The notes under the pieces are model-generated. The model searched no databases and was not told where the DNA came from. It worked only from the letters and a program-made list of their open reading frames with translations. This document shows, piece by piece, positions 22,651-33,249 of a stretch of DNA of 64,000 bases. Origin of the DNA: an uncultured Bacteroidota bacterium (lineage in GTDB: Bacteria > Bacteroidota > Bacteroidia > Flavobacteriales > Flavobacteriaceae); NCBI GenBank assembly GCA_902546725.1, contig CACCLB010000002.1:62001-126000 (forward strand), in the 5' to 3' direction. The position numbers and the translations under genes are program-made. How positions within the stretch are numbered: the stretch's first letter is position 1; each line of letters begins with the position of its first letter.

Positions 22651-22746
22651 GGGCAAGCGACCCACATCACACCGCTACGACCACCTACCCTTGCTGCGTT
22701 CCCGCCCTGGGGGATTCAGCAGGAGCTGGTTGTGTAGGACTTGCCC
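22651..22746 (-). ncRNA. ffs: Bacterial small signal recognition particle RNA (4.5S-like)
   Basis: minus strand GGGCAAGTCC...AGCTCCTGCTGAATCCCCCAGGGCGGGAACGCAGCAAGGGTAGGTGG...GGTCGCTTGCCC: SRP domain IV core and complementary GGGCAAG/CTTGCCC ends. Confidence 0.92.
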
Positions 22747-22750
22747 GTGA

Positions 22751-22778
22751 CAAATATAAGCCCTTCAAATGAGTTCAA
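22751..22778 (-). promoter_or_regulatory. Bacteroidota-type promoter for SRP RNA
   Basis: minus strand TTG-N17-TATATTTG directly upstream of the RNA 5' end (TAnnTTTG -7 box). Confidence 0.7.
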
Positions 22779-22835
22779 CAATCATTTTAATTGCTTAATT
22801 TTGAAATGAATCATACTTAATAATTCAAGCGCCAT

Positions 22836-23861
22836 TTGCCCATGAAAAGCTTTGTTTATTTCACCTTTATCCTCTTTTTGATGAAATGTGGAGGACCGAC
22901 TACTCCCAATGTTAAAATTAGAACTGGCCTCAAAGGAAATCAAGCCACTTGGGGAGATACTCTAGACCTCAAACTCAATAAAACACTGGAAGGCGCAACT
23001 ATTGCTTACTTTTTAAACGATCAACCCATAGCAGCCGATCACAGCTTTAGCGATGAGCCTCTGGGTATACATATACTAAAAGCATTAATCAGTCAAGGAG
23101 ATGATTCCTTTGAAACCACTGCAAGCCTTACCCTACTCTCTCCCAATCCACCAGTTTTATATACCTATGAGGTACTAGACAGCTATCCTCACGATATCAA
23201 AGCCTATACACAAGGATTGGAGTTTGACGGTGAACTTTTATACGAAAGTACAGGACTTAACGGTAAGTCTAGCCTGAGGTTGGTGGATTACCAAACGGGT
23301 AAACCCACTACCAACAAACCTTTGGATGCCGCTTATTTCGGTGAGGGTTTGACAGTACTGGACGATAAAGTCATACAACTCACTTGGAAGGCCAAGCAGG
23401 GTTTTGTTTACGATAAACAAAGTCTGGAAATGCAAAAATCATTTCCTTTTGAAGCCAGTCAAGAAGGTTGGGGATTGTGTAACGACGGCAGCGACCTTTA
23501 TAAATCAGATGGCAGCAACCGAATTTGGACTTTGGACGGGCAAACTTATAAAGAGCGTGGAAATATACAGGTCATGACCCATAAAACCGCTTTAAAAAAC
23601 CTCAATGAACTGGAATGGGTCGATGGAAAAATCTACGCCAATACCTACCAATTTCAAAAAGATGTGGTGGTGATCATAGACCCTGAAAGTGGTGCAGTAG
23701 AAGGAGTAGTCGATTTTTCAGGGCTTAAAGAAAAAGTTACCCAGCATCAAGAACTCAATGTATTCAATGGAATTGCCTACCATCCCGTTCGAAAAACATT
23801 TTTTGTTACAGGAAAAAACTGGGACAAGCTCTTCGAAGTAAAGATCTTCCCTAAAGAATGA
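22836..23861 (+). CDS. Glutaminyl-peptide cyclotransferase-like lipoprotein
   Basis: YPHDIKAYTQGLEFDGELLYESTG; LNELEWVDGKIYANTY; LNVFNGIAYHP. Confidence 0.9.
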   Translation: MPMKSFVYFTFILFLMKCGGPTTPNVKIRTGLKGNQATWGDTLDLKLNKTLEGATIAYFLNDQPIAADHSFSDEPLGIHILKALISQGDDSFETTASLTLLSPNPPVLYTYEVLDSYPHDIKAYTQGLEFDGELLYESTGLNGKSSLRLVDYQTGKPTTNKPLDAAYFGEGLTVLDDKVIQLTWKAKQGFVYDKQSLEMQKSFPFEASQEGWGLCNDGSDLYKSDGSNRIWTLDGQTYKERGNIQVMTHKTALKNLNELEWVDGKIYANTYQFQKDVVVIIDPESGAVEGVVDFSGLKEKVTQHQELNVFNGIAYHPVRKTFFVTGKNWDKLFEVKIFPKE

Positions 23862-24244
23862 AGTCGTATAGCATGACCACTGAGGTCCTTCCCGAGCATA
23901 TTGATGCCTTAGGTCATGTCAATAATGTTCAATACCTCTATTGGGTACAAGACGCCGCCCACAACCATTGGGAGGCATTGATTCAAAATATAGACAAGCC
24001 TTTAGGAGTCTGGGTAGTACGAAGCCACTCCATCACCTATAAACAGGCTGCACTTGAGGGTGACAAGCTCACGCTTAAAACCTATGTAAAACAAAGTCGT
24101 GGAGTCTTGTCAGAACGGATCGTTGAAATTTTTAATGCTGAGCAAAAACTACTCGCCGTTTGCAGTACCCAATGGTGCTATATCAATCCAATTAACCAAA
24201 AACCTGAGATGATTCCCAATACGGTATTGGAATTGTTTCAATAA
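23858..24244 (+). CDS. Acyl-CoA thioesterase (hotdog, 4HBT-like)
   Basis: DALGHVNNVQYLYWVQDA motif; overlaps upstream stop. Confidence 0.88.
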   Translation: MKSYSMTTEVLPEHIDALGHVNNVQYLYWVQDAAHNHWEALIQNIDKPLGVWVVRSHSITYKQAALEGDKLTLKTYVKQSRGVLSERIVEIFNAEQKLLAVCSTQWCYINPINQKPEMIPNTVLELFQ

Positions 24245-24284
24245 ATAGTTGATAACTTTAGCTGTATAAGCTAAGAGCTAAATT

Positions 24285-24413
24285 ATGTCCTCAATTCAAA
24301 AAGTCATTTTATTCTGCTTAAGCATTCTTGCTTTAGCCTTATTAATCAAATCGACACCTAATGTGTTCCCATCAGGATTTTTTAAACTGGGTGAGACGAA
24401 ATTCATCTATTGA
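24285..24413 (+). CDS. 42-aa putative membrane microprotein (not in ORF track)
   Basis: ATG...[42 protein letters not shown], stop overlaps the TTG start of the next gene. Confidence 0.5.
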   Translation: MSSIQKVILFCLSILALALLIKSTPNVFPSGFFKLGETKFIY

Positions 24414-25090
24414 ATAGACTTTTTAAAAACGTAATAATCATAAGTTTATCTTGGATTGGGATTTATAAACTGGCACTAAATAATTTTGCTGGCTTGAATT
24501 CTGACAAGCCATGGACTAATATCCACTTAGTTTTTGTGCCTTCCTACCTTTTTCTTTTTGGAATATTTCAGTGGGATTCGCTTGATTTTAATAAGATCGA
24601 TCTGTGGAGCGTAGTAATCCTTGTTGGGTACTGTCTATCTACTGGTTTTTCTGAGGAATTATTATTTAGAGGATTGATAAATTCATTACTCCTTCAAAAA
24701 TTTTTCAACCTAAAAAACGGTGTAATTAAATGCATTTTGGCTTCTTCTTTTGCTTTCGGACTAGTCCATTTATTCAAATTTGACAAAGGAGTAGTAGGAG
24801 AACTAACCCAAGTGATTTATGCCTTTTTTTACGGTGTGTTTTATGGAGCAATCCTCTTAAGGACAAATAAAATAATACCCATCGCTATTATTCACGGCCT
24901 CAATAATTTTGTATTTCAATTTGATCTACTTAGCACAGAAACTACGGAAGCCGTTATTGAAAGTCAAGGGCTTGTTTCTCAATTGACTGGAGCAATGTTT
25001 ACGACACTATTAACACTTCCCTTATTTATCGTAGGGCTGTATCATTTAAGAATTATTGAACGCGAAAAGCAAAAAACAAATCTGATCTAA
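24410..25090 (+). CDS. CPBP family intramembrane metalloprotease (TTG start)
   Basis: [22 protein letters not shown] motifs, multiple TMs. Confidence 0.88.
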   Translation: MNRLFKNVIIISLSWIGIYKLALNNFAGLNSDKPWTNIHLVFVPSYLFLFGIFQWDSLDFNKIDLWSVVILVGYCLSTGFSEELLFRGLINSLLLQKFFNLKNGVIKCILASSFAFGLVHLFKFDKGVVGELTQVIYAFFYGVFYGAILLRTNKIIPIAIIHGLNNFVFQFDLLSTETTEAVIESQGLVSQLTGAMFTTLLTLPLFIVGLYHLRIIEREKQKTNLI

Positions 25091-26364
25091 GCCACAAACA
25101 AGGGTCTTCCTTCCATCAAGGAATGTACTTCTTGAGCCACAGCTTGAAGTTCAGCTTCATTGTCAGGGCTTTGAATGACTCTATCGATAAAATCGACTAT
25201 GGTTGCCATTTCAGCTTCTTTAAGTCCCCGTGTTGTAATGGCTGCTGCCCCAACGCGAATTCCTGAGGTCACAAAAGGAGATTTATCGTCAAAAGGAACC
25301 ATGTTTTTATTGGCAGTAATTTCAGCGCTTACCAAAGCCTTTTCAGCGTCTTTACCCGTGATGTTTTTATTGCGCAAGTCGATCAACATCATGTGGTTGT
25401 CCGTTCCTCCAGAAATCAAGTGATACCCTTTGGCGACAAAGGCAGCTGCCATGGCTTGGGCATTCTTTCTAACCTGCTCCATATAGGATTTAAAAGAGGG
25501 GTCTAAGGCTTCTTGAAAAGCTACGGCCTTACCTGCAATCACGTGCATCAAAGGACCGCCTTGGTTTCCTGGAAAAACAGCCATATTCAATAAATGTGAC
25601 ATTTTTTGAGGATTCCCATTTTTTAACGTCAATCCAAAAGGATTGTCAAAATCTTCTCCCATTAAGATCAAGCCGCCACGCGGTCCTCTTAAGGTTTTAT
25701 GAGTGGTGGTCGTAACAACATGGCAGTGCGGTATGGGATTACTCAACATACCCGTAGCAATCATACCTGAAGGGTGGGAAATATCGGCGAGTAAAAAGGC
25801 TCCAACTGCATCTGCGATCTCACGGAACTTTGCAAAATCAATATCTCTAGAATAAGCAGAGGCTCCTGCGATAAGCATCTGAGGCTTTACTTCTTGAGCA
25901 ATTTTTAAAATATTGTCGTAATCCAAACGTCCGGTATCCTCTTGTACTCCGTAAAAATGAGCTTCGTAAAGGCGTCCTGAAAAGTTAACTGGCGAACCGT
26001 GGGTCAAATGTCCTCCATGTGAAAGATCAAAACCCAAAATTTTGTCTCCAGGCTTTAAAAAAGCGTGAAATACAGCTGTATTCGCCTGTGAACCTGAGTG
26101 AGGCTGTACATTGGCATAAGCTGCTCCAAAAAGCTCTTTGGCGCGCTCTATTGCGATTCGCTCCACTTCATCCACCACTTCACAGCCTCCGTAATAACGC
26201 TTGCCGGGATAACCCTCGGCATATTTGTTGGTCAGTACAGAACCGGTGGCTTCCATTACTGCTGGACTCGTAAAGTTTTCTGAGGCTATCAATTCAATTC
26301 CGTTTAATTGACGTTGCTCCTCTTCTTTTATTAAATCAAATACTGCTGTGTCTTGTAATGTCAT
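25087..26364 (-). CDS. glyA: Serine hydroxymethyltransferase
   Basis: [32 protein letters not shown] motifs. Confidence 0.97.
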   Translation of the reverse strand: MTLQDTAVFDLIKEEEQRQLNGIELIASENFTSPAVMEATGSVLTNKYAEGYPGKRYYGGCEVVDEVERIAIERAKELFGAAYANVQPHSGSQANTAVFHAFLKPGDKILGFDLSHGGHLTHGSPVNFSGRLYEAHFYGVQEDTGRLDYDNILKIAQEVKPQMLIAGASAYSRDIDFAKFREIADAVGAFLLADISHPSGMIATGMLSNPIPHCHVVTTTTHKTLRGPRGGLILMGEDFDNPFGLTLKNGNPQKMSHLLNMAVFPGNQGGPLMHVIAGKAVAFQEALDPSFKSYMEQVRKNAQAMAAAFVAKGYHLISGGTDNHMMLIDLRNKNITGKDAEKALVSAEITANKNMVPFDDKSPFVTSGIRVGAAAITTRGLKEAEMATIVDFIDRVIQSPDNEAELQAVAQEVHSLMEGRPLFVA

Positions 26365-26487
26365 AAAATAGATAATTGATTCTGCAAAATTACATATAAT
26401 TGCTTATGCGTTCATATATTTTTGTTTTTAAGAGATTATTTTAAACATTTAATTAACAAAGTAATTTGTATTCATCAACATCCAAAC

Positions 26488-27987
26488 ATGAAATTGCTGA
26501 ACGCCCAACAGCTTAAAGCTGCGGATTTACACACCATGACCAATGAGCCTATAGCCTCAATAGATCTTATGGGACGAGCTGCAATGGCATGCTGTACTTG
26601 GCTGGAAGAAAATTTACCCCTTGTAAAAAATGTTGCCATTTTTTGTGGTACGGGCAACAATGGAGGGGACGGTCTAGCAATCGCCAGACTTTTACATCAC
26701 AAAGGAGTGACTGTTCACTGCTTTGAAATCCCTTTTTCCTCTGCTTCAGAGGATTACATCCAAAATAAAAAAAGACTTCCAATTCCACTTACAGAACTCA
26801 ATGAAGGTAACCTTGAGGATGCAATGAATTCAATTCAAAAAGAAAGTCTGGTTATCGATGCTGTTTTTGGCTCAGGTCTGAATCGATCCGTAAAGGGTTT
26901 GGCAAAAGAAGTCATCCGAAAAATCAATTTGCTACAGGCGGATATAGTGAGTATCGACCTTCCCTCAGGTCTTTTTGTAGGCTTTAATACTGACAACCCT
27001 CCTGAAGGTATTGTAAATGCAACCTATACCCTAAGCTTCCAACGTCCAAAACTTTCCTTCCTTCTCCCCGACTCCGGACAGCACACTGGAAAATTTTATG
27101 TTTTAGACATCGGTCTAGACGAAAACTTTATAGAAGAATGCGATTCACCCTATAGCTGTATCACTAAAGCTCATATCCAAAAACTACTGACCCCCTCAAA
27201 AAATCCGTTTGTACACAAAGGAACCTTTGGTCATCTCTTTTTGGTTTCAGGTAAAGAAGGCAGTATGGGAGCTGTAGTTTTAGCTACTAAAGCGGCCCTT
27301 CACTCCGGTTTAGGAAAACTGAGCATCATCGCTCCTCGTTGTGGCCTTCATATACTGCAAACAAAGGTCATTGAAGCCATGGTCGAGCCTTATGGTGAAA
27401 CTGTTCTAGAAGGTACTTACCTTCCCAAAGGTTCTTGTTTTGCCATAGGACCCGGAATTGGACAAGACAAGCGAACAGTAAAATTTTAGAAGGTTTATTC
27501 CGCCAGCTTAGCGAACCCATTATTCTCGAAGCAGATGCACTTAACATATTGTCTCAACTGCCAACTTTATTGAATAGCATACCGAAAAACAGTATCCTTA
27601 CCTCCCACCCTAAGGAATTTGAGCGTTTGGTAGGGGCTTGGAACAATGACGAACAAAAAATTCAAAAATTATTGGACTTTTCAAAAAAGTATCACGTTTA
27701 CATCGTACTTAAAGGGGCCTATACAGCCATTGCCTGTCCTGAAGGTCATATTTACTTTAATACTACGGGCAATCCGGGACTGGCAACTGCGGGAAGTGGT
27801 GAAGTACTGACAGGACTGCTGGGCAGTTTTTTAGCTCAAGGTTTTAACCCATTACAGAGCGAACAACTCGGAGCCTTTATACACGGAAAAGCGGGTGATG
27901 AAGTCGAAAAAAGAAACGACTGCAAGGGTGCTAACTGCAGCCATGCTTCCCAATGCTTTTGCCAAAGTTTTTAAATGGCTCAACTGA
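26488..27987 (+). pseudogene. Bifunctional NAD(P)H-hydrate epimerase / ADP-dependent NAD(P)HX dehydratase with two frameshifts
   Basis: N-part (GTGNNGGDGLAIARLL, ..GPGIGQ) in frame 26488..27489; dehydratase part (ILEADALNIL, LTSHPKEFERL, LKGAYT, NTTGNPGLATAGSGEVLTG) in frame 27435..27974; C-tail ETTARVLTAAMLPNAFAKVFKWLN back in the first frame to 27987. Confidence 0.85.
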
Positions 27988-28088
27988 GCTAAAGTGTCAA
28001 ATTGACTCTAAAAATAGCTTAAAAACTGTCATTTAGTCAGTTGATTATCAATGGAATAGCTTTTGAAGTAGTGAACTAAAAAAGTGCT

Positions 28089-30686
28089 ATGAATCTAAAT
28101 AATCTTACCACCAAAGCTCAAGAAAGTGTTCAATTTGCGCAGCAATGGGCTTTTGAAAACGACCACCAACAGATCGAAAACGAACACCTCTTTCAAGGAA
28201 TAGTTGAAACTGATGACAATGTGATCCCTTTTCTCTTTTCCAAACTCAATGTCAATACCGCGCTTTTAAAGCAATTGAACGAAAGTGCACTAAGGAGTTT
28301 TCCTAAAGTCAACGGAGGGAACCAAATGCTTTCACAAAACGCCTCACAAACACTGATGAATGCTATTGCCATTGCCAAAAAGCAAAAAGACGAATACGTC
28401 GCTACAGAGCATTTACTCATTGCCTTGTTTGAATCTAAAAGTACGGTGTCAAAAATCCTTCAAGACCAAGGAATCACAAAATCAAACCTCACAGAAGTAA
28501 TCAAAGAATTGCGCAAGGGCGAAAAAATCACTTCAGCCTCTGCAGAACAAAATTATAACGCCATAGAAAAATACGCTAAAAACCTCAATCAGTTGGCAAA
28601 GGACGGGAAGTTAGACCCCGTTATCGGTCGAGATGAAGAAATTCGCAGACTGCTACAGATTTTGAGCAGACGCACTAAAAACAACCCCATATTGGTAGGT
28701 GAACCTGGTACGGGTAAAACAGCCATAGCCGAAGGATTAGCGCATAGAATAATTGAAGGTGATGTACCCGAAAACCTTAAAGACAAGCAAATTTTTGCCC
28801 TTGATATGGGGGCTTTGATTGCTGGAGCCAAATACAAAGGTGAGTTCGAAGAACGTCTAAAAAGCGTCATCAAAGAAGTCACTCAAAGCGCAGGAGACTT
28901 GGTCTTATTTATCGATGAGATTTACACTCTGGTTGGTGCTGGTGGCGGTGAAGGAGCCATGGATGCTGCCAATATCTTAAAACCTGCTTTGGCCAGAGGT
29001 GAATTGCGCGCCATTGGAGCAACAACTTTGGACGAATACCAAAAATACTTTGAAAAAGACAAGGCTTTAGAACGCCGTTTTCAAAAAGTAATGGTGGATG
29101 AACCCGATATTGAAAGTGCAATTTCCATCCTAAGAGGAATAAAAGAAAAATACGAGGCACACCACAAGGTCCGAATCAAAGACGAGGTAATAATTGGGGC
29201 GGTATCCCTTTCCAACCGCTATATTACCAATCGTTTTTTACCTGATAAAGCCATTGATTTGATGGATGAAGCAGCTTCTAAATTGCGTATGGAGATCAAT
29301 TCCAAGCCCGAAGAACTCGATACTTTAGACCGAAAAATTCGTCAGATTGAAATTGAATTGGTCGCCATCAAAAGGGAAAAAGATCAAGAAAAGATCAAAA
29401 AACTCAATCTGGAATTGAGCGAATTAAAAGAAGAGCGCAAAACCCTTTTTGCTCGTTGGAGCCAGGAAAAAGAAGTGGTAGATCATATACAGCAAACAAA
29501 AATTGAGATTGAAAATCTCAAAGCCCAAGCCGATCGGGCAGAACGCGAAGGCGATTACGGTACCGTAGCTGAAATCCGATATGGTAAACTCCAGGAATCA
29601 GAAGATAAAATTCAAAATCTTCAAGAGACCTTAGCTAAAAATCAATCCGAGGACAGCCTGATTAAGGAAGAAGTGACTTATGACGATATCGCTGAAGTTG
29701 TCGCCAAATGGACTGGGGTTCCCGTGAGTAAGATGCTGCAGTCCGACAAAGAAAAGCTTCTCAAACTCGAAGAAGTTTTACACCAACGCCTCATCGGTCA
29801 AGAAAAGGCAGTTAACGCCGTTAGTGATGCCATTAGAAGAAGCAGGGCAGGTTTACAAGACAGCAACCGACCCATCGGTAGTTTTTTATTTTTAGGAACC
29901 ACGGGGGTAGGAAAAACAGAACTCGCCAAAGCCCTTGCAGAGGCTTTATTCGACGATGAAAACAACATCACCCGCATCGACATGAGCGAATACCAAGAGC
30001 GCCATGCCGTAAGCCGATTGGTAGGTGCCCCTCCAGGCTATGTCGGTTATGAGGAAGGCGGTCAGTTGACAGAGGCCGTTCGAAGAAAACCCTATTCTGT
30101 AGTGCTGCTTGACGAAATTGAAAAAGCGCATCCCGACACCTTTAACGTGCTCTTACAGGTATTAGATGAAGGTCGATTGACCGATAACAAAGGGCGTCTG
30201 GCAGATTTTAAAAATACCCTTATCATCATGACCAGTAATTTAGGGAGTCATGAGATACAGGCAGCTTTTGAATCCAATCCTGAATTCGAACAAGCGGAAA
30301 AGGCTGCAAAGGAAGAAGTAATGAAGCTGCTTAAAGTACAAATTCGTCCTGAGTTTTTAAACCGAATTGACGATATCGTGCTGTTCTCTCCCCTCACCCA
30401 AAAGGAAATTAAACAAATCGTCAAGCTGCAGTTAAACCTTATCGCAAAACTACTTGAAAGTCAAGGGGTAAGCATTTTTACTTCCAAAGAAGCGATAGAT
30501 CAGTTGGCACAGCTAGGCTTTGATCCTCAATATGGGGGAAGACCCGTAAAAAGGGTACTGCAACAACAGCTACTCAATCCTTTAAGCAAGGATTTACTCG
30601 GGGATAAACTGGACAAAAGTCAGCCGATAACCGTAGATTATTTTGATCAACATTTTGTTTTTAGAAACAGTGGAGCTTCCTCCTAA
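28089..30686 (+). CDS. clpB: ATP-dependent chaperone ClpB
   Basis: [14 protein letters not shown], two AAA modules, [42 protein letters not shown]. Confidence 0.97.
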   Translation: MNLNNLTTKAQESVQFAQQWAFENDHQQIENEHLFQGIVETDDNVIPFLFSKLNVNTALLKQLNESALRSFPKVNGGNQMLSQNASQTLMNAIAIAKKQKDEYVATEHLLIALFESKSTVSKILQDQGITKSNLTEVIKELRKGEKITSASAEQNYNAIEKYAKNLNQLAKDGKLDPVIGRDEEIRRLLQILSRRTKNNPILVGEPGTGKTAIAEGLAHRIIEGDVPENLKDKQIFALDMGALIAGAKYKGEFEERLKSVIKEVTQSAGDLVLFIDEIYTLVGAGGGEGAMDAANILKPALARGELRAIGATTLDEYQKYFEKDKALERRFQKVMVDEPDIESAISILRGIKEKYEAHHKVRIKDEVIIGAVSLSNRYITNRFLPDKAIDLMDEAASKLRMEINSKPEELDTLDRKIRQIEIELVAIKREKDQEKIKKLNLELSELKEERKTLFARWSQEKEVVDHIQQTKIEIENLKAQADRAEREGDYGTVAEIRYGKLQESEDKIQNLQETLAKNQSEDSLIKEEVTYDDIAEVVAKWTGVPVSKMLQSDKEKLLKLEEVLHQRLIGQEKAVNAVSDAIRRSRAGLQDSNRPIGSFLFLGTTGVGKTELAKALAEALFDDENNITRIDMSEYQERHAVSRLVGAPPGYVGYEEGGQLTEAVRRKPYSVVLLDEIEKAHPDTFNVLLQVLDEGRLTDNKGRLADFKNTLIIMTSNLGSHEIQAAFESNPEFEQAEKAAKEEVMKLLKVQIRPEFLNRIDDIVLFSPLTQKEIKQIVKLQLNLIAKLLESQGVSIFTSKEAIDQLAQLGFDPQYGGRPVKRVLQQQLLNPLSKDLLGDKLDKSQPITVDYFDQHFVFRNSGASS

Positions 30687-30710
30687 GCGGATTAGTACTA
30701 CCTTTGCAGG

Positions 30711-31175
30711 GTGCAAAAAGAAATTCACATAAAAAACAAAAAGGCGCGCTTTGAGTATGAACTTTTAGAGGAATACACAGCGGGTATCGTACTGACCGGA
30801 ACAGAAATTAAATCAATCCGGAACAGCACGGCTTCTATTGCCGAAAGTTTTTGTGAATTCAATGAGCGCGGTGAATTGTTTACGGTCAATATGCATATAG
30901 AAGAATACGCTTTTGGAACACGTTACAATCATCGTCCAAAAGCACAGCGCAAACTCTTACTCAACAAAAAAGAGCTTAAAAAACTACAGCGCGAAGTTCA
31001 AAATACCGGTTTGACCATCGTGCCCCTACGTTTGTTTATCACAGACAAAGGTTTTGCCAAACTAAGAATCGCACTGGCAAAAGGAAAAAAACTTTACGAC
31101 AAAAGAGAAACAATTAAAGACCGTGACAATAAAAGAGACTTAGATCGTATTAAAAAGAGTTTTAAGAGGGGGTGA
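30711..31175 (+). CDS. smpB: SsrA-binding protein SmpB (GTG start)
   Basis: [42 protein letters not shown] tail. Confidence 0.96.
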   Translation: MQKEIHIKNKKARFEYELLEEYTAGIVLTGTEIKSIRNSTASIAESFCEFNERGELFTVNMHIEEYAFGTRYNHRPKAQRKLLLNKKELKKLQREVQNTGLTIVPLRLFITDKGFAKLRIALAKGKKLYDKRETIKDRDNKRDLDRIKKSFKRG

Positions 31176-31350
31176 TGGTTTGGATTAAAGGAAATCAGTT
31201 TCGCTAAAACCTTGAGCTGTAGCTGGGCCGACGTTGATACAATTTATCCCTTTTCATCATTTTTTTGCTCTAATTTTATATAAGAACGCCTTTATGCTAT
31301 ATTTTAGATCAAAACTTAAAACTTGGAAATTAATAATTAATAGTTGAATC

Positions 31351-32139
31351 ATGAGAACTAGCTTATTTGCCCTTGTATTACTAAGTCAACTCCTATGGAG
31401 TCAAACTCCCCTAGAGCGACTTGAAAACTCCCCAAGACATCAGGAGTGGATTTCGCTAAAAACACCCTCAAAAGAGGTCAAAAGCTTTTTGGTCTATCCA
31501 GAGGTTGCTGAAAAAACTCCAGTCGTCATCCTTATACACGAAAACAGAGGATTAAACGACTGGGCACGAAGTATGGCCGATCAAATAGCTGAAATGGGCT
31601 ATATCGCCCTTGCCCCTGATTTTCTCTCAGGAACCGCTCCCAATGGTGGTGGAACAGCAGACTACAAAAACTCAGATGCTGCTCGTACAGGGATTTACAG
31701 CCTGGATCCAGAACAAATCCATACTACCCTGGATGCCGCCGTAGAATTTGCCAAGCAAATCCCTGCATCTAATGGAAAGTCAGTAGTCATTGGTTTTTGT
31801 TGGGGTGGCAGTCAATCCTTTCAATTTGCCACTGAAACAGCCGATATAGCGGCTGCAATTGTTTGCTATGGAACCGGTCCAAAGGAAGCTGCTGCTTACC
31901 AAAATATCCGCGTGCCAGTCTATGGTTTTTACGGAGGAAATGACAATAGAGTAAACGCTACCATAGTTCTCAGTAAAACTGCGATGGAAAACAATAGCGC
32001 AGCTTATGAAACCGTAATTTACGAGGGTGCAGGACACGGTTTTTTTAGAGCAGGTGAGGGTGAAAATGCCACAGAAGCCAATAAAATTGCTAGAGCGAAG
32101 GGATTGAAACGACTCAAAGAAATTCTTTCTCAAATCTAA
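31351..32139 (+). CDS. Secreted dienelactone hydrolase family protein
   Basis: VILIHENRGLNDW, VIGFCWGG, YEGAGHGFF motifs. Confidence 0.92.
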   Translation: MRTSLFALVLLSQLLWSQTPLERLENSPRHQEWISLKTPSKEVKSFLVYPEVAEKTPVVILIHENRGLNDWARSMADQIAEMGYIALAPDFLSGTAPNGGGTADYKNSDAARTGIYSLDPEQIHTTLDAAVEFAKQIPASNGKSVVIGFCWGGSQSFQFATETADIAAAIVCYGTGPKEAAAYQNIRVPVYGFYGGNDNRVNATIVLSKTAMENNSAAYETVIYEGAGHGFFRAGEGENATEANKIARAKGLKRLKEILSQI

Positions 32140-32193
32140 GCTACCTACTTCCATCTCGTATTTATCCTTACTTTTGCATTCATCACATTTAAG

Positions 32194-33249
32194 ATGGAAG
32201 AACAGATTAATATCACATACGGCCTCACTGCAATTCAGGAGCTAAAAGCGGTTTTAGACTCAAAGCAGTACAGTTCAATTTTTATTTTGGTAGATAGCAA
32301 TACCGAAAAGCATTGTTTGCAGGGCTTTTTGGAGCATACTGCTATAGTCCCTACTGCAGTACTGACGATGCCTGCCGGTGAAGAAAATAAAAACTTGACA
32401 AGCTGCCAAAAATTGTGGGAGGAGCTATCTGCCGAAGAAGCCGACCGAAACAGTGTGTTGATCAACCTAGGGGGAGGCGTAGTCACCGATCTCGGTGGAT
32501 TTGTTGCCTGTACCTTTAAGCGTGGGATTGATTTTTACAACATTCCAACCAGTCTTTTGGCTATGGTAGACGCCTCTGTAGGAGGAAAAACAGGCATTGA
32601 CCTAGGGGCATTAAAAAATCAAATCGGTATCATTCAAGAGCCTCAGGGGGTCATAATAGCTGCTGAATGGCTGAAAACCTTAGCCCATGAAGAGTTGAGA
32701 AGTGGTTTTGCAGAAATGCTCAAACACGGCTTGATCGCCAATCCTGACTATTGGGAAACCCTGAAAACAATTTCGGACTTGTCCGCTCATAATTTAGAGG
32801 GGTTTATCAAACCTTCTGTTGCTGAAAAAACAAAAGTAGTATTGGAGGATCCCTATGAAAAAGGCTTGCGTAAAATCTTAAATTTCGGGCATACTTTAGG
32901 ACATGCCATAGAATCATACTATCTCACTTCTCCGGATAAAGCAAGACTCATGCACGGTGAAGCCATCGCCATCGGCATGGTCTTAGAAGCCTTTCTTGCG
33001 ACCAAATGTAGTGGGCTTAAAGACGCAGTAGCAGCTGAAATCAAACACACTTTTAAGAGCTTTTATCCAATAATTACCATCAGTAGCGAAGATCAAAAAG
33101 CCATCGTTGACTTATTGCGTCATGATAAAAAAAATAAAGCTGGACGTATAAATTTTGTGCTGCTTAAGGCAATAGGTCAGCCTGACATTGATGTCGAAGT
33201 TCCACAAGAACTGTTTGCAAAAGCTTTTGAGTTCTACCAATCAGCTTAA
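32194..33249 (+). CDS. aroB: 3-dehydroquinate synthase
   Basis: LGGGVVTDLGGFVA, GKTGID, LNFGHTLGHAIE, HGEAIAIGM motifs. Confidence 0.96.
   Translation: MEEQINITYGLTAIQELKAVLDSKQYSSIFILVDSNTEKHCLQGFLEHTAIVPTAVLTMPAGEENKNLTSCQKLWEELSAEEADRNSVLINLGGGVVTDLGGFVACTFKRGIDFYNIPTSLLAMVDASVGGKTGIDLGALKNQIGIIQEPQGVIIAAEWLKTLAHEELRSGFAEMLKHGLIANPDYWETLKTISDLSAHNLEGFIKPSVAEKTKVVLEDPYEKGLRKILNFGHTLGHAIESYYLTSPDKARLMHGEAIAIGMVLEAFLATKCSGLKDAVAAEIKHTFKSFYPIITISSEDQKAIVDLLRHDKKNKAGRINFVLLKAIGQPDIDVEVPQELFAKAFEFYQSA

Noticed and set aside
22632-22665. N-terminal extension MGRLPIFNLQQ of the SDR ORF
   Set aside because: It overlaps the SRP RNA 3' end; the SDR fold starts at [13 protein letters not shown] (22632).
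27480-27490. Programmed -1 frameshifting at GTA AAA TTT TAG
   Set aside because: Not a canonical slippery heptamer and a second opposite shift would also be required; a double indel is simpler.
31176-31350. Possible tmRNA or gene remnant downstream of smpB
   Set aside because: No tRNA-like ends, tag ORF or convincing translation could be recognised.
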